From Pseudomonas syringae pv. cilantro (GTDB lineage: Bacteria > Pseudomonadota > Gammaproteobacteria > Pseudomonadales > Pseudomonadaceae): a stretch of 58,512 nucleotides of DNA. Below, piece after piece: positions 41,501 to 48,938 of this stretch. Both the position numbers and the translations under genes were made by a program. Each line of letters begins with the position of its first letter. Position 1 is the first letter of the stretch. The stretch spans positions 1 through 58,512 of the forward strand of contig NZ_LGLN01000074.1 in NCBI RefSeq assembly GCF_001293775.1, given 5' to 3'. The notes under the pieces were generated by a model. The model made no database searches, was not told where the DNA came from, and saw only the letters and a list, made by a program, of their open reading frames with translations.

Positions 41501-44500
41501 CGGCAGGGGATTGTTCTGGACCAGCGCCGCCAGCGCTTGGCCCTGACCGGTATGAGGAAAGCCCAGCTGGTTGCGCTCGGCATCCGGCAACGCGTGGAGT
41601 ACGGACGAATACAGATCATCCAGGCCATGCAGATGGCGGTCGTCGGCGTCACGGGCCTCGTAACGGTTGCCGTCTTTGATCAGCACCTTGCGAATCGGCG
41701 CATCCTGCGGCCCGATGCTGTCGATCAGCGGGCCACCGAAAAAGCGATTGTGCACTTCGAGCCTGACCCGCGATGGCCATTGCGGCAACGCTTCAAGGCT
41801 GTGCAGCGCAAGGCAATCGGTATCGGCGCTGGATACCGATGTCAGATAAAGCCCTTCATAGGCCCGCGCCAATCGTATGTGCTGCATATACACGCTGGCC
41901 TCTTCGGCGATGCGTAACGGTACGCGGCGCTCCGTGATCAGTTGCGCTCGTTCTACTGGCGTTGCGTGGCCGACCAGTTCCTGCACAACCGCAGGTGGCA
42001 GCCCGGAAAAGGTGTTCTGAAGGGTCTGGGCTCCGTCTGCATCGGCAACGTTCAAAGCGCGGTAACGTGACTCGAACAACCAGGCCCGGGTCTCCTTGGC
42101 ACGCGCCGTCAATGTCGCCCGCAGCGTGTTCAGCCGCGCCGAAACACTCGGCTGGCCTGCACCGAACTCTTCGTCGAGCAGGGTGCGGATCTCGAGATTG
42201 CTCAGTTTCTCCAGCGCCTGGCGCAGGGCATCAGGCTGGTCGACACGAATCGTGATGAGGCTGTCACGGGTTACCGCCTCGTGCGGCGGGGGGAAGGTCT
42301 GAAGTGTGTTGCCTTCGGCATCCACCAGCGTCAGCGCCCGGTTGTTCGGCCAGCGATGATACTGGCTCAACAGTTCGAGTTGCAGTGCGGCTGAGGCTGT
42401 CGGGTCGTTGGCTGCCATCTGCTCGATAAACCGGTCGATTGCCTGGTCCAGCCGGAACCGCCGGGCGCTGTCTTCGAGCAGCGCGGGCGGGCGTACCTGA
42501 TCTGCCAGCGCCTGACGCATCGCCGCTTCAGAGGTGTTGCTGATGTTCAGCAGGTGCCGGGCTGTGGTGTCGGAAAACGCCTCGCTGGAGTAGCCCAGGC
42601 GGCGGAACAGCGTCAGGCCCTCCATGTCCAGCGGCTGATCCAGCTCGTGCAGCCACGCACCGGCACCATTGTGCCGCAAGGCGGGCTGGTAGCTGTCCGC
42701 CCGGGTCGGGTGTTGCATCCGGTAGCCATCGCCGGTTTTGCCGGGTTTGACGGAATAGGTGCGTCCTTCAAGGGGCAGCCATTGCTTGCCCTGCCATGTG
42801 TACAGGCCTGCGGCGTCGGGCTGCAGACTGGCGGGCAGCACGATGTCATGCGCGAAAGGCGTGAGGTCGGGCTTCCACAAACGTGTCGTGCCGTCCGGCA
42901 ACTCGACGAGTTTCAGATCGCGGGCGAACTCGGGCACGTGCAGGGCAGGAATGCCTGCGCCTCCGGCCGTCGCAGCGCCGAGGGCCGCCATCAGGGCAAT
43001 GTTTTCCACGACATCGAACAGATAGTCGAGCGCTTGCTGTTTCTCGTCTTTCGCCCAGCTTTCCACGCCTTCGTAAACTTCGTGAATCAGCTGCGCGGCA
43101 GTCACAGCCAGCATCAGTTCACCCAATACCGGGACGACGAAGCTCGCAATGTTCAAGACGTCGAGGGCTTTGCTCTTGAAATATTGCACGCGCTCGTCGA
43201 ACGTCTTTTGATCCTCATCCGCCGTCGGCACCCCCTGAAACAAGGCGTCGTCGCGCAGTACGGCTTGTTTGCGATCGTACAGTTCTTCCAGCAACGGGCC
43301 GCTCAGCGGGGTTTCTCGCAGGTGCAGGCGGGCGTTGCGATCTTCTTCGCGCTCCAGCCACTGACGCTCGAAAATACCGCCTTTCCTGACCTTGGGATGC
43401 AGACGTTCGAACAGTTGCTCCAGCACTGCATTTCGGTGCCGCGCCGGGATGAAGCGCTTGAAGAAGTTCAGATACCCTTTGACGAACATGCGGTCGCGCA
43501 GCGAGTTTATGAAGACCGGGACCGAGGCGTACTCCTTCAGCGGCGCGATGGGATCGTCGGGTATGTAGACGACAATCGTTTCCAGCGCGGTTGCCGTGTC
43601 CCGATCCTTGCCGATCACAAACAGGCCATTCAACTCGACATCGCCCAGACACAGTACGCTGCAGTTGACCGGCCTGTCATCGAGCCGCACGTCTTGTCGG
43701 CCATCGAGAATCTGCAGCAGCGCACTCTGTAGCGGCTCGCTGACCAGCCCTTGAAGCGCGGCGATCTGCAATTGCAGCCTGATAGCGGAGGACTCCAGTT
43801 GCATGAAGTCATTGCGCAGTCTCGATGCTGCGGCGGCGGATGTTTCTTCGGGCGTTGAAGGTGCGCTGAAGACGGATTTGAGATGCGCCTGGTACTTGCC
43901 GCCCAGGTCCAGTTCGCGGCACAGCGCCGCGAACGCCATGGGGGAAATCGGTACGGATTTGCCGCCAATGTAGTTGCCAATGACTTCGAACGACGAAAAC
44001 ACTTCGGCCTTGGTGCCCGCGTCCGAGTCCATGGCGCCCGGGGCGGTTTCCCAGGCCTCGAAGTTCTGTAGCGCTGCGGCGAGCAAGGTCTGGTTGGCGG
44101 CTTTCAGCGCCGCATTCGCTTGCGTTATCGGGTCCCTGGAGGCTGTCACGAACGACGAGTCGACCGTGGCGCGACTGGCGTGAAACAGCCAGGTATTGGC
44201 GACGTCGATGTCCAGCCCGAAGCGCTCTTTGATGGCCGCTGTCAGCAAGGGTTTTGCGAAGTCTTCCAGCGTCGACAGGCGATCCAGTGTCGGGCCGACT
44301 GTTTGCTCGTTGCGGCGGTGCTCGGCGTACAGCCGTTGCAGCTCGTCGAGCTGCGCGGGGCTGGATGTACGGGCGTCCTTCAGCCAGCGCGGCGCATGCC
44401 GGGAGGATTTGCGCAGGGTCGCATGAACGGTCGGTCCGGCCTGAAGCAGCCAATCGGGAGTCTTGTTTTTTATAGTGTGCACATGAGAGTTTGTCGGAGC

Positions 44501-44527
44501 GCTGTCCGACTGTAATGAATCGAGCAT
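38558..44527 (-). CDS. Giant toxin-like protein with duplicated LRR module and NEL-type E3 ubiquitin ligase-like C-terminus
   Basis: A protein of 1989 residues from the ATG at 44527, preferred because an AAGG site lies 8 bases upstream; the GTG at 44581 would add 18. The N-terminal third resembles the dermonecrotic-toxin-type region (DUF6543/ToxA_N) of large Pseudomonas proteins, e.g. VYIPDDPIAPLKEYASVPVF. A hydrophobic helical segment (about 450-530, VLNIASFVVPVLGELMLAV) may insert in a membrane. Two homologous LRR modules follow, at about 1120-1390 and 1428-1662. Each opens with a HWR...PLR...DFPRxLPxF block and ends in LPxxIL plus a F(V/D)MDxP strand. The last 300 residues match the NEL layout, with a candidate catalytic Cys1794 in NNTCSDGV (CxD motif). 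A role as a ubiquitin ligase effector toward eukaryotic hosts is inferred. No signal peptide, adjacent secretion gene or hrp box (GGAACC-N15/16-CCAC) was seen. Confidence 0.85.
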   Translation of the reverse strand: MLDSLQSDSAPTNSHVHTIKNKTPDWLLQAGPTVHATLRKSSRHAPRWLKDARTSSPAQLDELQRLYAEHRRNEQTVGPTLDRLSTLEDFAKPLLTAAIKERFGLDIDVANTWLFHASRATVDSSFVTASRDPITQANAALKAANQTLLAAALQNFEAWETAPGAMDSDAGTKAEVFSSFEVIGNYIGGKSVPISPMAFAALCRELDLGGKYQAHLKSVFSAPSTPEETSAAAASRLRNDFMQLESSAIRLQLQIAALQGLVSEPLQSALLQILDGRQDVRLDDRPVNCSVLCLGDVELNGLFVIGKDRDTATALETIVVYIPDDPIAPLKEYASVPVFINSLRDRMFVKGYLNFFKRFIPARHRNAVLEQLFERLHPKVRKGGIFERQWLEREEDRNARLHLRETPLSGPLLEELYDRKQAVLRDDALFQGVPTADEDQKTFDERVQYFKSKALDVLNIASFVVPVLGELMLAVTAAQLIHEVYEGVESWAKDEKQQALDYLFDVVENIALMAALGAATAGGAGIPALHVPEFARDLKLVELPDGTTRLWKPDLTPFAHDIVLPASLQPDAAGLYTWQGKQWLPLEGRTYSVKPGKTGDGYRMQHPTRADSYQPALRHNGAGAWLHELDQPLDMEGLTLFRRLGYSSEAFSDTTARHLLNISNTSEAAMRQALADQVRPPALLEDSARRFRLDQAIDRFIEQMAANDPTASAALQLELLSQYHRWPNNRALTLVDAEGNTLQTFPPPHEAVTRDSLITIRVDQPDALRQALEKLSNLEIRTLLDEEFGAGQPSVSARLNTLRATLTARAKETRAWLFESRYRALNVADADGAQTLQNTFSGLPPAVVQELVGHATPVERAQLITERRVPLRIAEEASVYMQHIRLARAYEGLYLTSVSSADTDCLALHSLEALPQWPSRVRLEVHNRFFGGPLIDSIGPQDAPIRKVLIKDGNRYEARDADDRHLHGLDDLYSSVLHALPDAERNQLGFPHTGQGQALAALVQNNPLPRQDLAPLLNMQAIKPGSRSPMRLADGRLGYPLSGRGEVDWHMTDESLLDKIRILELEDAFPEDILSRLRQTGWNNREIDQRLNTLLGEQLDLRASLTAWTDEIIAMPPMSQAHIDSRERISEAIWSHWRLNNLPEIGRTVEPLRLQYVSLTDFPRYLPDFVYARVTGLHLENISIEPRLHTNAAVAQPVDVNLPRQLTNTFELGHFLQRFPNARSLHLISEPSAGLDPQSSVFLNLPQWVSSMLPQLDELGLINQGIFLDQMQMNHFRSMPNLRTLDLSGNRVVSMMPMDLDWLHLDRLVLERVGLHRWPNWLTDLIPNNIRELSVAHNNLTELPGWILDNPPSAGNQTLIDLRGNSLSRHTAIQARINESVSSRSFRFVMDTPLAVQAAVNMQLQQGAELIAALDEWSNASSSLSIPSEHTLAARRQIGAVLINHWRTFSLGQIYNPLRFADIALVDFPRHLPEFFYRQVRHLHLNRITGTAADLDQLLRPMTELSSLEITGHVTPLGQLPPALLELRALRSLSLNDQGLVLDQQHIDFFSRLPRLERLELENNRLGAINSLSGLRNTGLTWLSLNNVEMSEWPAWLDDLVPGQLTTLLLESNLIHELPENILANPHSQSHTEISLMNNPLSEETMRRAQMSERYGRAYTFDMDVPQELAWEWRENADANNSNDSISDYISEGSRTPTPDSITVEPWLDDANPLSGERRQIWEQLEAGEHADHLLELISSLRQSSDYRNTAHRAAFQERVWRVLAAVNQDPQLRMTLNAIAEEPVRLLRDNNTCSDGVLLEFNQIEVLVFTRKTVQDVVSERRGAALYQMTVQLYRLSELDAAAREQAGTRDEAEVRLAYRTHWASALELPVPPGGMLFEAHAALRPGELDTALLRVQTGEQGDPFLSFAAQQDYWVSYLREAHPGRFDALERLYRTDLTHLTDEFEQRNINLDSPEYEARIREFEARFKDQQATLIRELTNAEGLEHR

Positions 44528-44731
44528 CAGAAGTGCCTTGTCGTTAGTGAAGAGGCGACGAAGCTTACGTCCGAGATTCACCCGGCAAGCGCTAACTATT
44601 TATGTACCTGCTTATTCGTTACACATGGCGCTCAAGTAGTACGGGCTGTGGCCGAAAATAATTGAAGGGTGCGATTAAAAGGCCTGACGAGCTGATTCTC
44701 GTCTTGCCCGCCCGGCCTCTGCAGGCTGGGC

Positions 44732-44737
44732 TATACT
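44732..44737 (+). promoter_or_regulatory. TATACT -10-like element upstream of wspA
   Basis: A TATACT hexamer 75 bases before the wspA start in the divergent region between wspA and the giant LRR gene. No good -35 at 16-18 bases is visible, so this is a tentative wsp promoter core. Confidence 0.35.
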
Positions 44738-44812
44738 CACGCCGCCTGGACCGTTCGTCGGTCTGCATCTTGAACACGGCTGACGCCGTCGTTGAATTCT
44801 TGAGGGATGACT

Positions 44813-46435
44813 GTGAAGAACTGGACCTTGCGCCAACGGATTCTGGCGAGCTTTGCCGTCATCATTGCCATCATGCTGTTGATGGTGGTTGTGTCTTACT
44901 CGCGGCTGCTGTCAATCGAGTCCAGTGAAGAGCAAGTCCGCTTCGATGCGCTACCCGGCGTTTACTACAGTACGCTGGTGCGCAGCGCATGGGGCGAAAG
45001 CTATATCCGCACGCTGGAATTGATCGCCGAAGGCGCGGCACGTCCGCTGACCAAGCAGGAAAAAGACCAGTACCAGGGGTTTGACGAGAACCTTCAAGCG
45101 CAGATGGATGGCTACAAGAAATCCATTTTCGACAAGCAAGACGCGGACAGCTTTGCAGTCTTCGAAAAGCGCCGCGAAGCCTATTCCCGCATGCTCAATG
45201 AAGTGCTTGCCCAATACGATCGCGGCGACTATGCGAACGCACGGGCCGAGTTCTTTGGCGAGGTCAACCCTGTATGGCTTGCGGGCCGCAAGCAGCTCAA
45301 CGACGTCATTGTCATGAATAAAAAGCTGGCCGATGAGGCGACCAACAATATCGTCAATGCGGTACTGGCCGCCAAAATCAGCATGATCGTGTCCTTGCTG
45401 GTCGCGATCATGGCCTCCACCGCCTGCGGTCTGCTTATGATGCGCTCGATCATGTCGCCGATGCAGCTCATCGTGCGCATTCTCGACACCATGCGCACCG
45501 GCGATCTGAGCACGCGCCTTAACCTGGCCCGCAAGGATGAGTTCAACACGGTTGAAACCGGCTTCAACGACATGATGACCGAACTGGTCGCGTTGGTGGC
45601 ACAGGCCCAGCGGTCTTCGGTGCAGGTCACCACCTCGGTCACGGAAATCGCGGCCACCTCGCGCCAGCAACAGGCCACCGCCACCGAGACCGCTGCGACC
45701 ACCACCGAAATCGGTGCGACGTCACGGGAAATTGCTGCGACCTCGCGTGATCTGGTGCGCACCATGACCGAGGTCACTTCGGCGGCCGATCAGGCGTCGA
45801 TTCTTGCGGGCTCCGGTCAACAGGGGCTGGCGCGCATGGAAGACACCATGCATCAGGTGATGGGCGCGGCCAATCTGGTCAACGCCAAACTGGCGATCCT
45901 CAATGAGAAGGCCGGCAACATCAATCAGGTGGTGGTGACCATCGTCAAGGTGGCCGACCAGACCAATCTGCTGTCGTTGAACGCTGCCATCGAGGCGGAA
46001 AAGGCCGGCGAGTACGGACGCGGGTTCGCGGTGGTGGCGACCGAGGTGCGGCGCCTGGCCGACCAGACGGCGGTTGCCACGTACGACATTGAACAGATGG
46101 TGCGCGAGATCCAGTCGGCGGTTTCGGCGGGTGTCATGGGCATGGACAAGTTTTCCGAAGAAGTTCGCCGAGGCATGTTCGAAGTCACTCAGGTCGGTGA
46201 GCAGCTGTCGCAGATCATTCATCAGGTTCAGGCCCTGGCTCCACGCGTGCTGATGGTCAACGAAGGCATGCAGGCGCAGGCCACCGGTGCCGAGCAGATC
46301 AATCAGGCGCTGGTGCAACTGGCCGATGCCAGCAGCCAGACCGTCGACTCACTGCGTCAAGCCAGTTTCGCCATCGACGAGTTGAGTCAGGTAGCGGTCG
46401 GCTTGCGCAGTGGCGTATCGCGCTTCAAAGTCTGA
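44813..46435 (+). CDS. wspA: Surface-sensing methyl-accepting chemoreceptor WspA
   Basis: A 540-residue chemoreceptor. TM1 is at about residues 10-30, followed by a four-helix-bundle periplasmic domain, TM2 at about 188-210, a HAMP domain (SIMSPMQLIVRILDTMRTGDLSTRL) and a long signalling coiled coil with the conserved hairpin tip VVTIVKVADQTNLLSLNAAIEAEKAGEYG (about residues 375-403). WspA senses surface contact and activates WspE. The GTG at 44813 is preferred because the GAGGG site is correctly spaced for it and not for the ATG at 44807, and VKNWTLRQRI matches the usual MKNWTLRQRI. It is the first of seven genes, wspABCDEFR, transcribed together with small gaps or overlaps. Confidence 0.95.
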   Translation: MKNWTLRQRILASFAVIIAIMLLMVVVSYSRLLSIESSEEQVRFDALPGVYYSTLVRSAWGESYIRTLELIAEGAARPLTKQEKDQYQGFDENLQAQMDGYKKSIFDKQDADSFAVFEKRREAYSRMLNEVLAQYDRGDYANARAEFFGEVNPVWLAGRKQLNDVIVMNKKLADEATNNIVNAVLAAKISMIVSLLVAIMASTACGLLMMRSIMSPMQLIVRILDTMRTGDLSTRLNLARKDEFNTVETGFNDMMTELVALVAQAQRSSVQVTTSVTEIAATSRQQQATATETAATTTEIGATSREIAATSRDLVRTMTEVTSAADQASILAGSGQQGLARMEDTMHQVMGAANLVNAKLAILNEKAGNINQVVVTIVKVADQTNLLSLNAAIEAEKAGEYGRGFAVVATEVRRLADQTAVATYDIEQMVREIQSAVSAGVMGMDKFSEEVRRGMFEVTQVGEQLSQIIHQVQALAPRVLMVNEGMQAQATGAEQINQALVQLADASSQTVDSLRQASFAIDELSQVAVGLRSGVSRFKV

Positions 46436-46444
46436 GTCCGGACC

Positions 46445-46981
46445 ATGAAGGAGCCATCGCCACGGCGCGTCGATTCGTCAGTCATCGCCAACAAGCTTTT
46501 CCTGCTGTTTTGCATCGGTGAAGATCGCTATGCCCTGGAAGCGACCGAGATTGCCGAGATCCTGCCACGGGTGAAGCTCAAGACCATCGCCCGGGCGCCG
46601 CATTGGGTGGCGGGTATTTTTTCGCACCGTGGCGAAATCGTGCCGGTGATCGATATCAGTGCCTTGAATTCCGGCCAGCCAGCGCGGGCACGAACCAGCA
46701 CGCGCATGGTGCTGGTGCATTATCGGCACGACGACCTGCATCCGGCGCCGCTGCTGGGGCTGATTCTGGAGCAGGCAACCGAAACCCTGCGTTGCCCGGC
46801 GTCCGAGTTCAAGGAATATGGTCTGGATAATCGCCTGGCCCCTTACCTCGGTCCTGTCCGCGAGGATGAGCAGGGGCTGCTGCAATGGATTCACGTTCGC
46901 GAACTGCTGAGCGAGCCGGTCCGCGAACTGCTGTTTCCAGCGACGCCGATCAGCCTTGAGCTGCTCGAGGACGCGCCATGA
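46445..46981 (+). CDS. wspB: CheW-like coupling protein WspB
   Basis: A 178-residue CheW-domain protein (KLFLLFCIGEDRYALEATEIAEILP near the start, WVAGIFSHRGEIVPVIDI in the middle). It couples WspA to the kinase WspE. It begins 9 bases after wspA and its stop overlaps the wspC start by four bases (ATGA), showing translational coupling. One of two CheW proteins in the operon. Confidence 0.93.
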   Translation: MKEPSPRRVDSSVIANKLFLLFCIGEDRYALEATEIAEILPRVKLKTIARAPHWVAGIFSHRGEIVPVIDISALNSGQPARARTSTRMVLVHYRHDDLHPAPLLGLILEQATETLRCPASEFKEYGLDNRLAPYLGPVREDEQGLLQWIHVRELLSEPVRELLFPATPISLELLEDAP

Positions 46982-48249
46982 GCGATGACGCGCGCTTTTT
47001 CAGCTTTCTCAAGGACCGTATCGGGCTCGATGTGACTTCTGTCGGCGAAGCGATCATCGAACGCGCCCTGCGTCAGCGTGCTGCCACGGTCGGTTGTGCG
47101 GACCGCGACGGCTATTGGCAACTGCTGGTGACATCACCCCAGGAACAGCAGGCGCTGATCGAGGCGGTGATTGTTCCGGAAACCTCTTTTTTCCGCTACC
47201 CGGAGTCGTTCGCGACGCTGGGCAAGCTGGCCCGTGAGCGCGTGGCCAATCTTGCCGGTGTGCGCCCACTGCGGATTCTCAGCCTGCCGTGCTCGACCGG
47301 CGAAGAACCCTACTCGATGGTCATGGCGTTGTTCGATGCTGGCGTCGATGCCCGACAGTTCAAGGTCGAAGCCATCGATATCAGCCCGGTGTCGATTGCC
47401 AAAGCCGAGCGTGGCATTTATGGCAAGAACTCGTTCAGGGGCGACGAACTGGGGTTTCGCGAGCGCTATTTCAGCCCTGTGCCGGAAGGCTTTGAAGTAT
47501 CCGAGCGAATACGCGCCTGCGTGAACTTTCAGTCCGGCAACCTGCTTGATCCAAAACTGGCCGCTGAGGTGGCCTACGACATCGTTTTTTGTCGCAATCT
47601 GGTGATCTATTTCGATCAGCAGACCCAGCAGCGGGTGTTTCGGGTTCTCAAGCAACTGACCCGGCAAGACGGCCTGCTGTTCATCGGTCCGGCCGAGGGC
47701 AATCTGCTGGCGGGCATCGGCATGCGCCCGATTGGTATCGCACAGTCGTTCGCCTTCAGCCACGCACCGCAGGAGCAGACCGCCCCGGCACCGGCCCGCG
47801 CGTCCGAGGCCGCCAAGGCTGCACGTCCGACGCCCGACGTCCCGGCACGGGCACCCGCGCCGCGACCCGCCGGACGCACCTCCGCCGCGTTCGCCCCCAG
47901 CGTCAAACCGGCCGGGGTCGGCAACGATGCAGCAGCGGCGCTGCTCGACAGCATCGCGAACCTTGCCAACGAGGGCAACAGCGCTGCAGCGCGGGCTGCG
48001 TGCGAGCGCTATCTGCAACAGCATGAGCCCGTTGCCCAAGTGTTCTACTGGCTGGGCCTGCTCAGTGAAGTGGCGGGCAGTGTCGCTCAGGCCCAGGGTT
48101 TTTATCGCAAGGCGTTGTACCTGCAACCGCAGCACCGCGAATCGCTGGCGCAACTGGCGGCGTTGCTGGCTGCGCAGGGCGACACTGCCGGGGCCCGGCG
48201 TTTGCAGGACCGGGCCGCGCGCGGCACGAATAAACAAGGAAACCATTGA
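46978..48249 (+). CDS. wspC: CheR-type methyltransferase with TPR tail, WspC
   Basis: A 423-residue protein. A CheR methyltransferase domain covers residues 1-265: an N-terminal helical part, the PETSFFRYPESF motif, SAM-binding ILSLPCSTGEEPYSM, DISPVSIAKAERGIYG and DIVFCRNLVIYF. A Pro/Ala-rich linker (about 265-320) leads to TPR-like helices at about 325-420 (AQVFYWLGLLSEVAGSVAQAQGFYRKALYLQP). It methylates WspA to keep the receptor active, opposite to WspF. Its stop overlaps the wspD ATG by one base. Confidence 0.95.
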   Translation: MSDDARFFSFLKDRIGLDVTSVGEAIIERALRQRAATVGCADRDGYWQLLVTSPQEQQALIEAVIVPETSFFRYPESFATLGKLARERVANLAGVRPLRILSLPCSTGEEPYSMVMALFDAGVDARQFKVEAIDISPVSIAKAERGIYGKNSFRGDELGFRERYFSPVPEGFEVSERIRACVNFQSGNLLDPKLAAEVAYDIVFCRNLVIYFDQQTQQRVFRVLKQLTRQDGLLFIGPAEGNLLAGIGMRPIGIAQSFAFSHAPQEQTAPAPARASEAAKAARPTPDVPARAPAPRPAGRTSAAFAPSVKPAGVGNDAAAALLDSIANLANEGNSAAARAACERYLQQHEPVAQVFYWLGLLSEVAGSVAQAQGFYRKALYLQPQHRESLAQLAALLAAQGDTAGARRLQDRAARGTNKQGNH

Positions 48250-48938
48250 TGACGGGCCCGTCCGGTTTTTCCAGCCTTACCCATGATCAAGCTCAGGACA
48301 TCGACGACTGCTGGAACCGTATCGGCATTCACGGCGACCGTTCCTGTCCCTTGCTGGCAGACCACATCCACTGCCGCAACTGTGCTGTGTATTCCGCTGC
48401 GGCCACGCGCCTGCTGGATCGCTACGCGCTGGCTCAGGAACATCACGAGCAGTTTCAGGGCTCGGCGTTGCAACGCGATATCAAGATCCGTTCGATTCTG
48501 GTGTTTCGTCTCGGTGATGAGTGGCTGGGGCTGGTTTCCCGCTGCCTTTCGGAAGTCGCACTGCACCAGACTATCCACTCGCTGCCCCATCAGCGCTCGC
48601 GTGCCATGCTCGGTGTCGCTAACGTGCGCGGCGCGCTGGTGGCGTGCATCTCGCTGGTCGAATTGCTGGGCCTCGACAGCCATGCTGCGCCTTCCCCGTC
48701 TTCGCGGGTTGTACCGCGCATGCTGATCGTCGCGGCCGAAGGCGGACCGGTGGTGGTGCCGGTCGATGAAGTCGATGGCATCCATGCCATCGACGAACGT
48801 GAGCTGGAGGCAGCTTCGGCTTCCGGTACGCACGCCAATGCGCGCTTCACACGCGGCGTTCTGCAATGGCAGGGTCGCAGCCTGCGCTGGCTGGACGAAG
48901 ATCAGTTGTTGTCGGCGGTTCACCGGAGCCTTACATGA
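48249..48938 (+). CDS. wspD: CheW-like coupling protein WspD
   Basis: A 229-residue CheW-domain protein with an N-terminal extension of about 70 residues that contains a small Cys cluster (CPLLADHIHCRNCAVYSAAA). The CheW core has SILVFRLGDEWLGLVSRCLSEVALHQTIHSLPH and ANVRGALVACISLVELLGLD (in separate stretches). It is the second coupling protein of the Wsp array. The ATG at 48249 shares a base with the wspC stop; the TTG at 48246 is rejected. Its stop overlaps the wspE start (ATGA). Confidence 0.93.
   Translation: MTGPSGFSSLTHDQAQDIDDCWNRIGIHGDRSCPLLADHIHCRNCAVYSAAATRLLDRYALAQEHHEQFQGSALQRDIKIRSILVFRLGDEWLGLVSRCLSEVALHQTIHSLPHQRSRAMLGVANVRGALVACISLVELLGLDSHAAPSPSSRVVPRMLIVAAEGGPVVVPVDEVDGIHAIDERELEAASASGTHANARFTRGVLQWQGRSLRWLDEDQLLSAVHRSLT

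Noticed and set aside
40076..41917. Two frames of 244 and 318 codons on the + strand inside the giant gene region
   Set aside because: They are rich in Gln/Arg/Val/Asp in the shadow pattern and conflict with a continuous 2000-codon frame with LRR periodicity.
44528..44812. Search for an hrp box (GGAACC-N15/16-CCAC) upstream of the giant gene
   Set aside because: A CCAC is present on the reverse strand, but no GGAAC lies 15-17 bases before it, so HrpL control is not supported.
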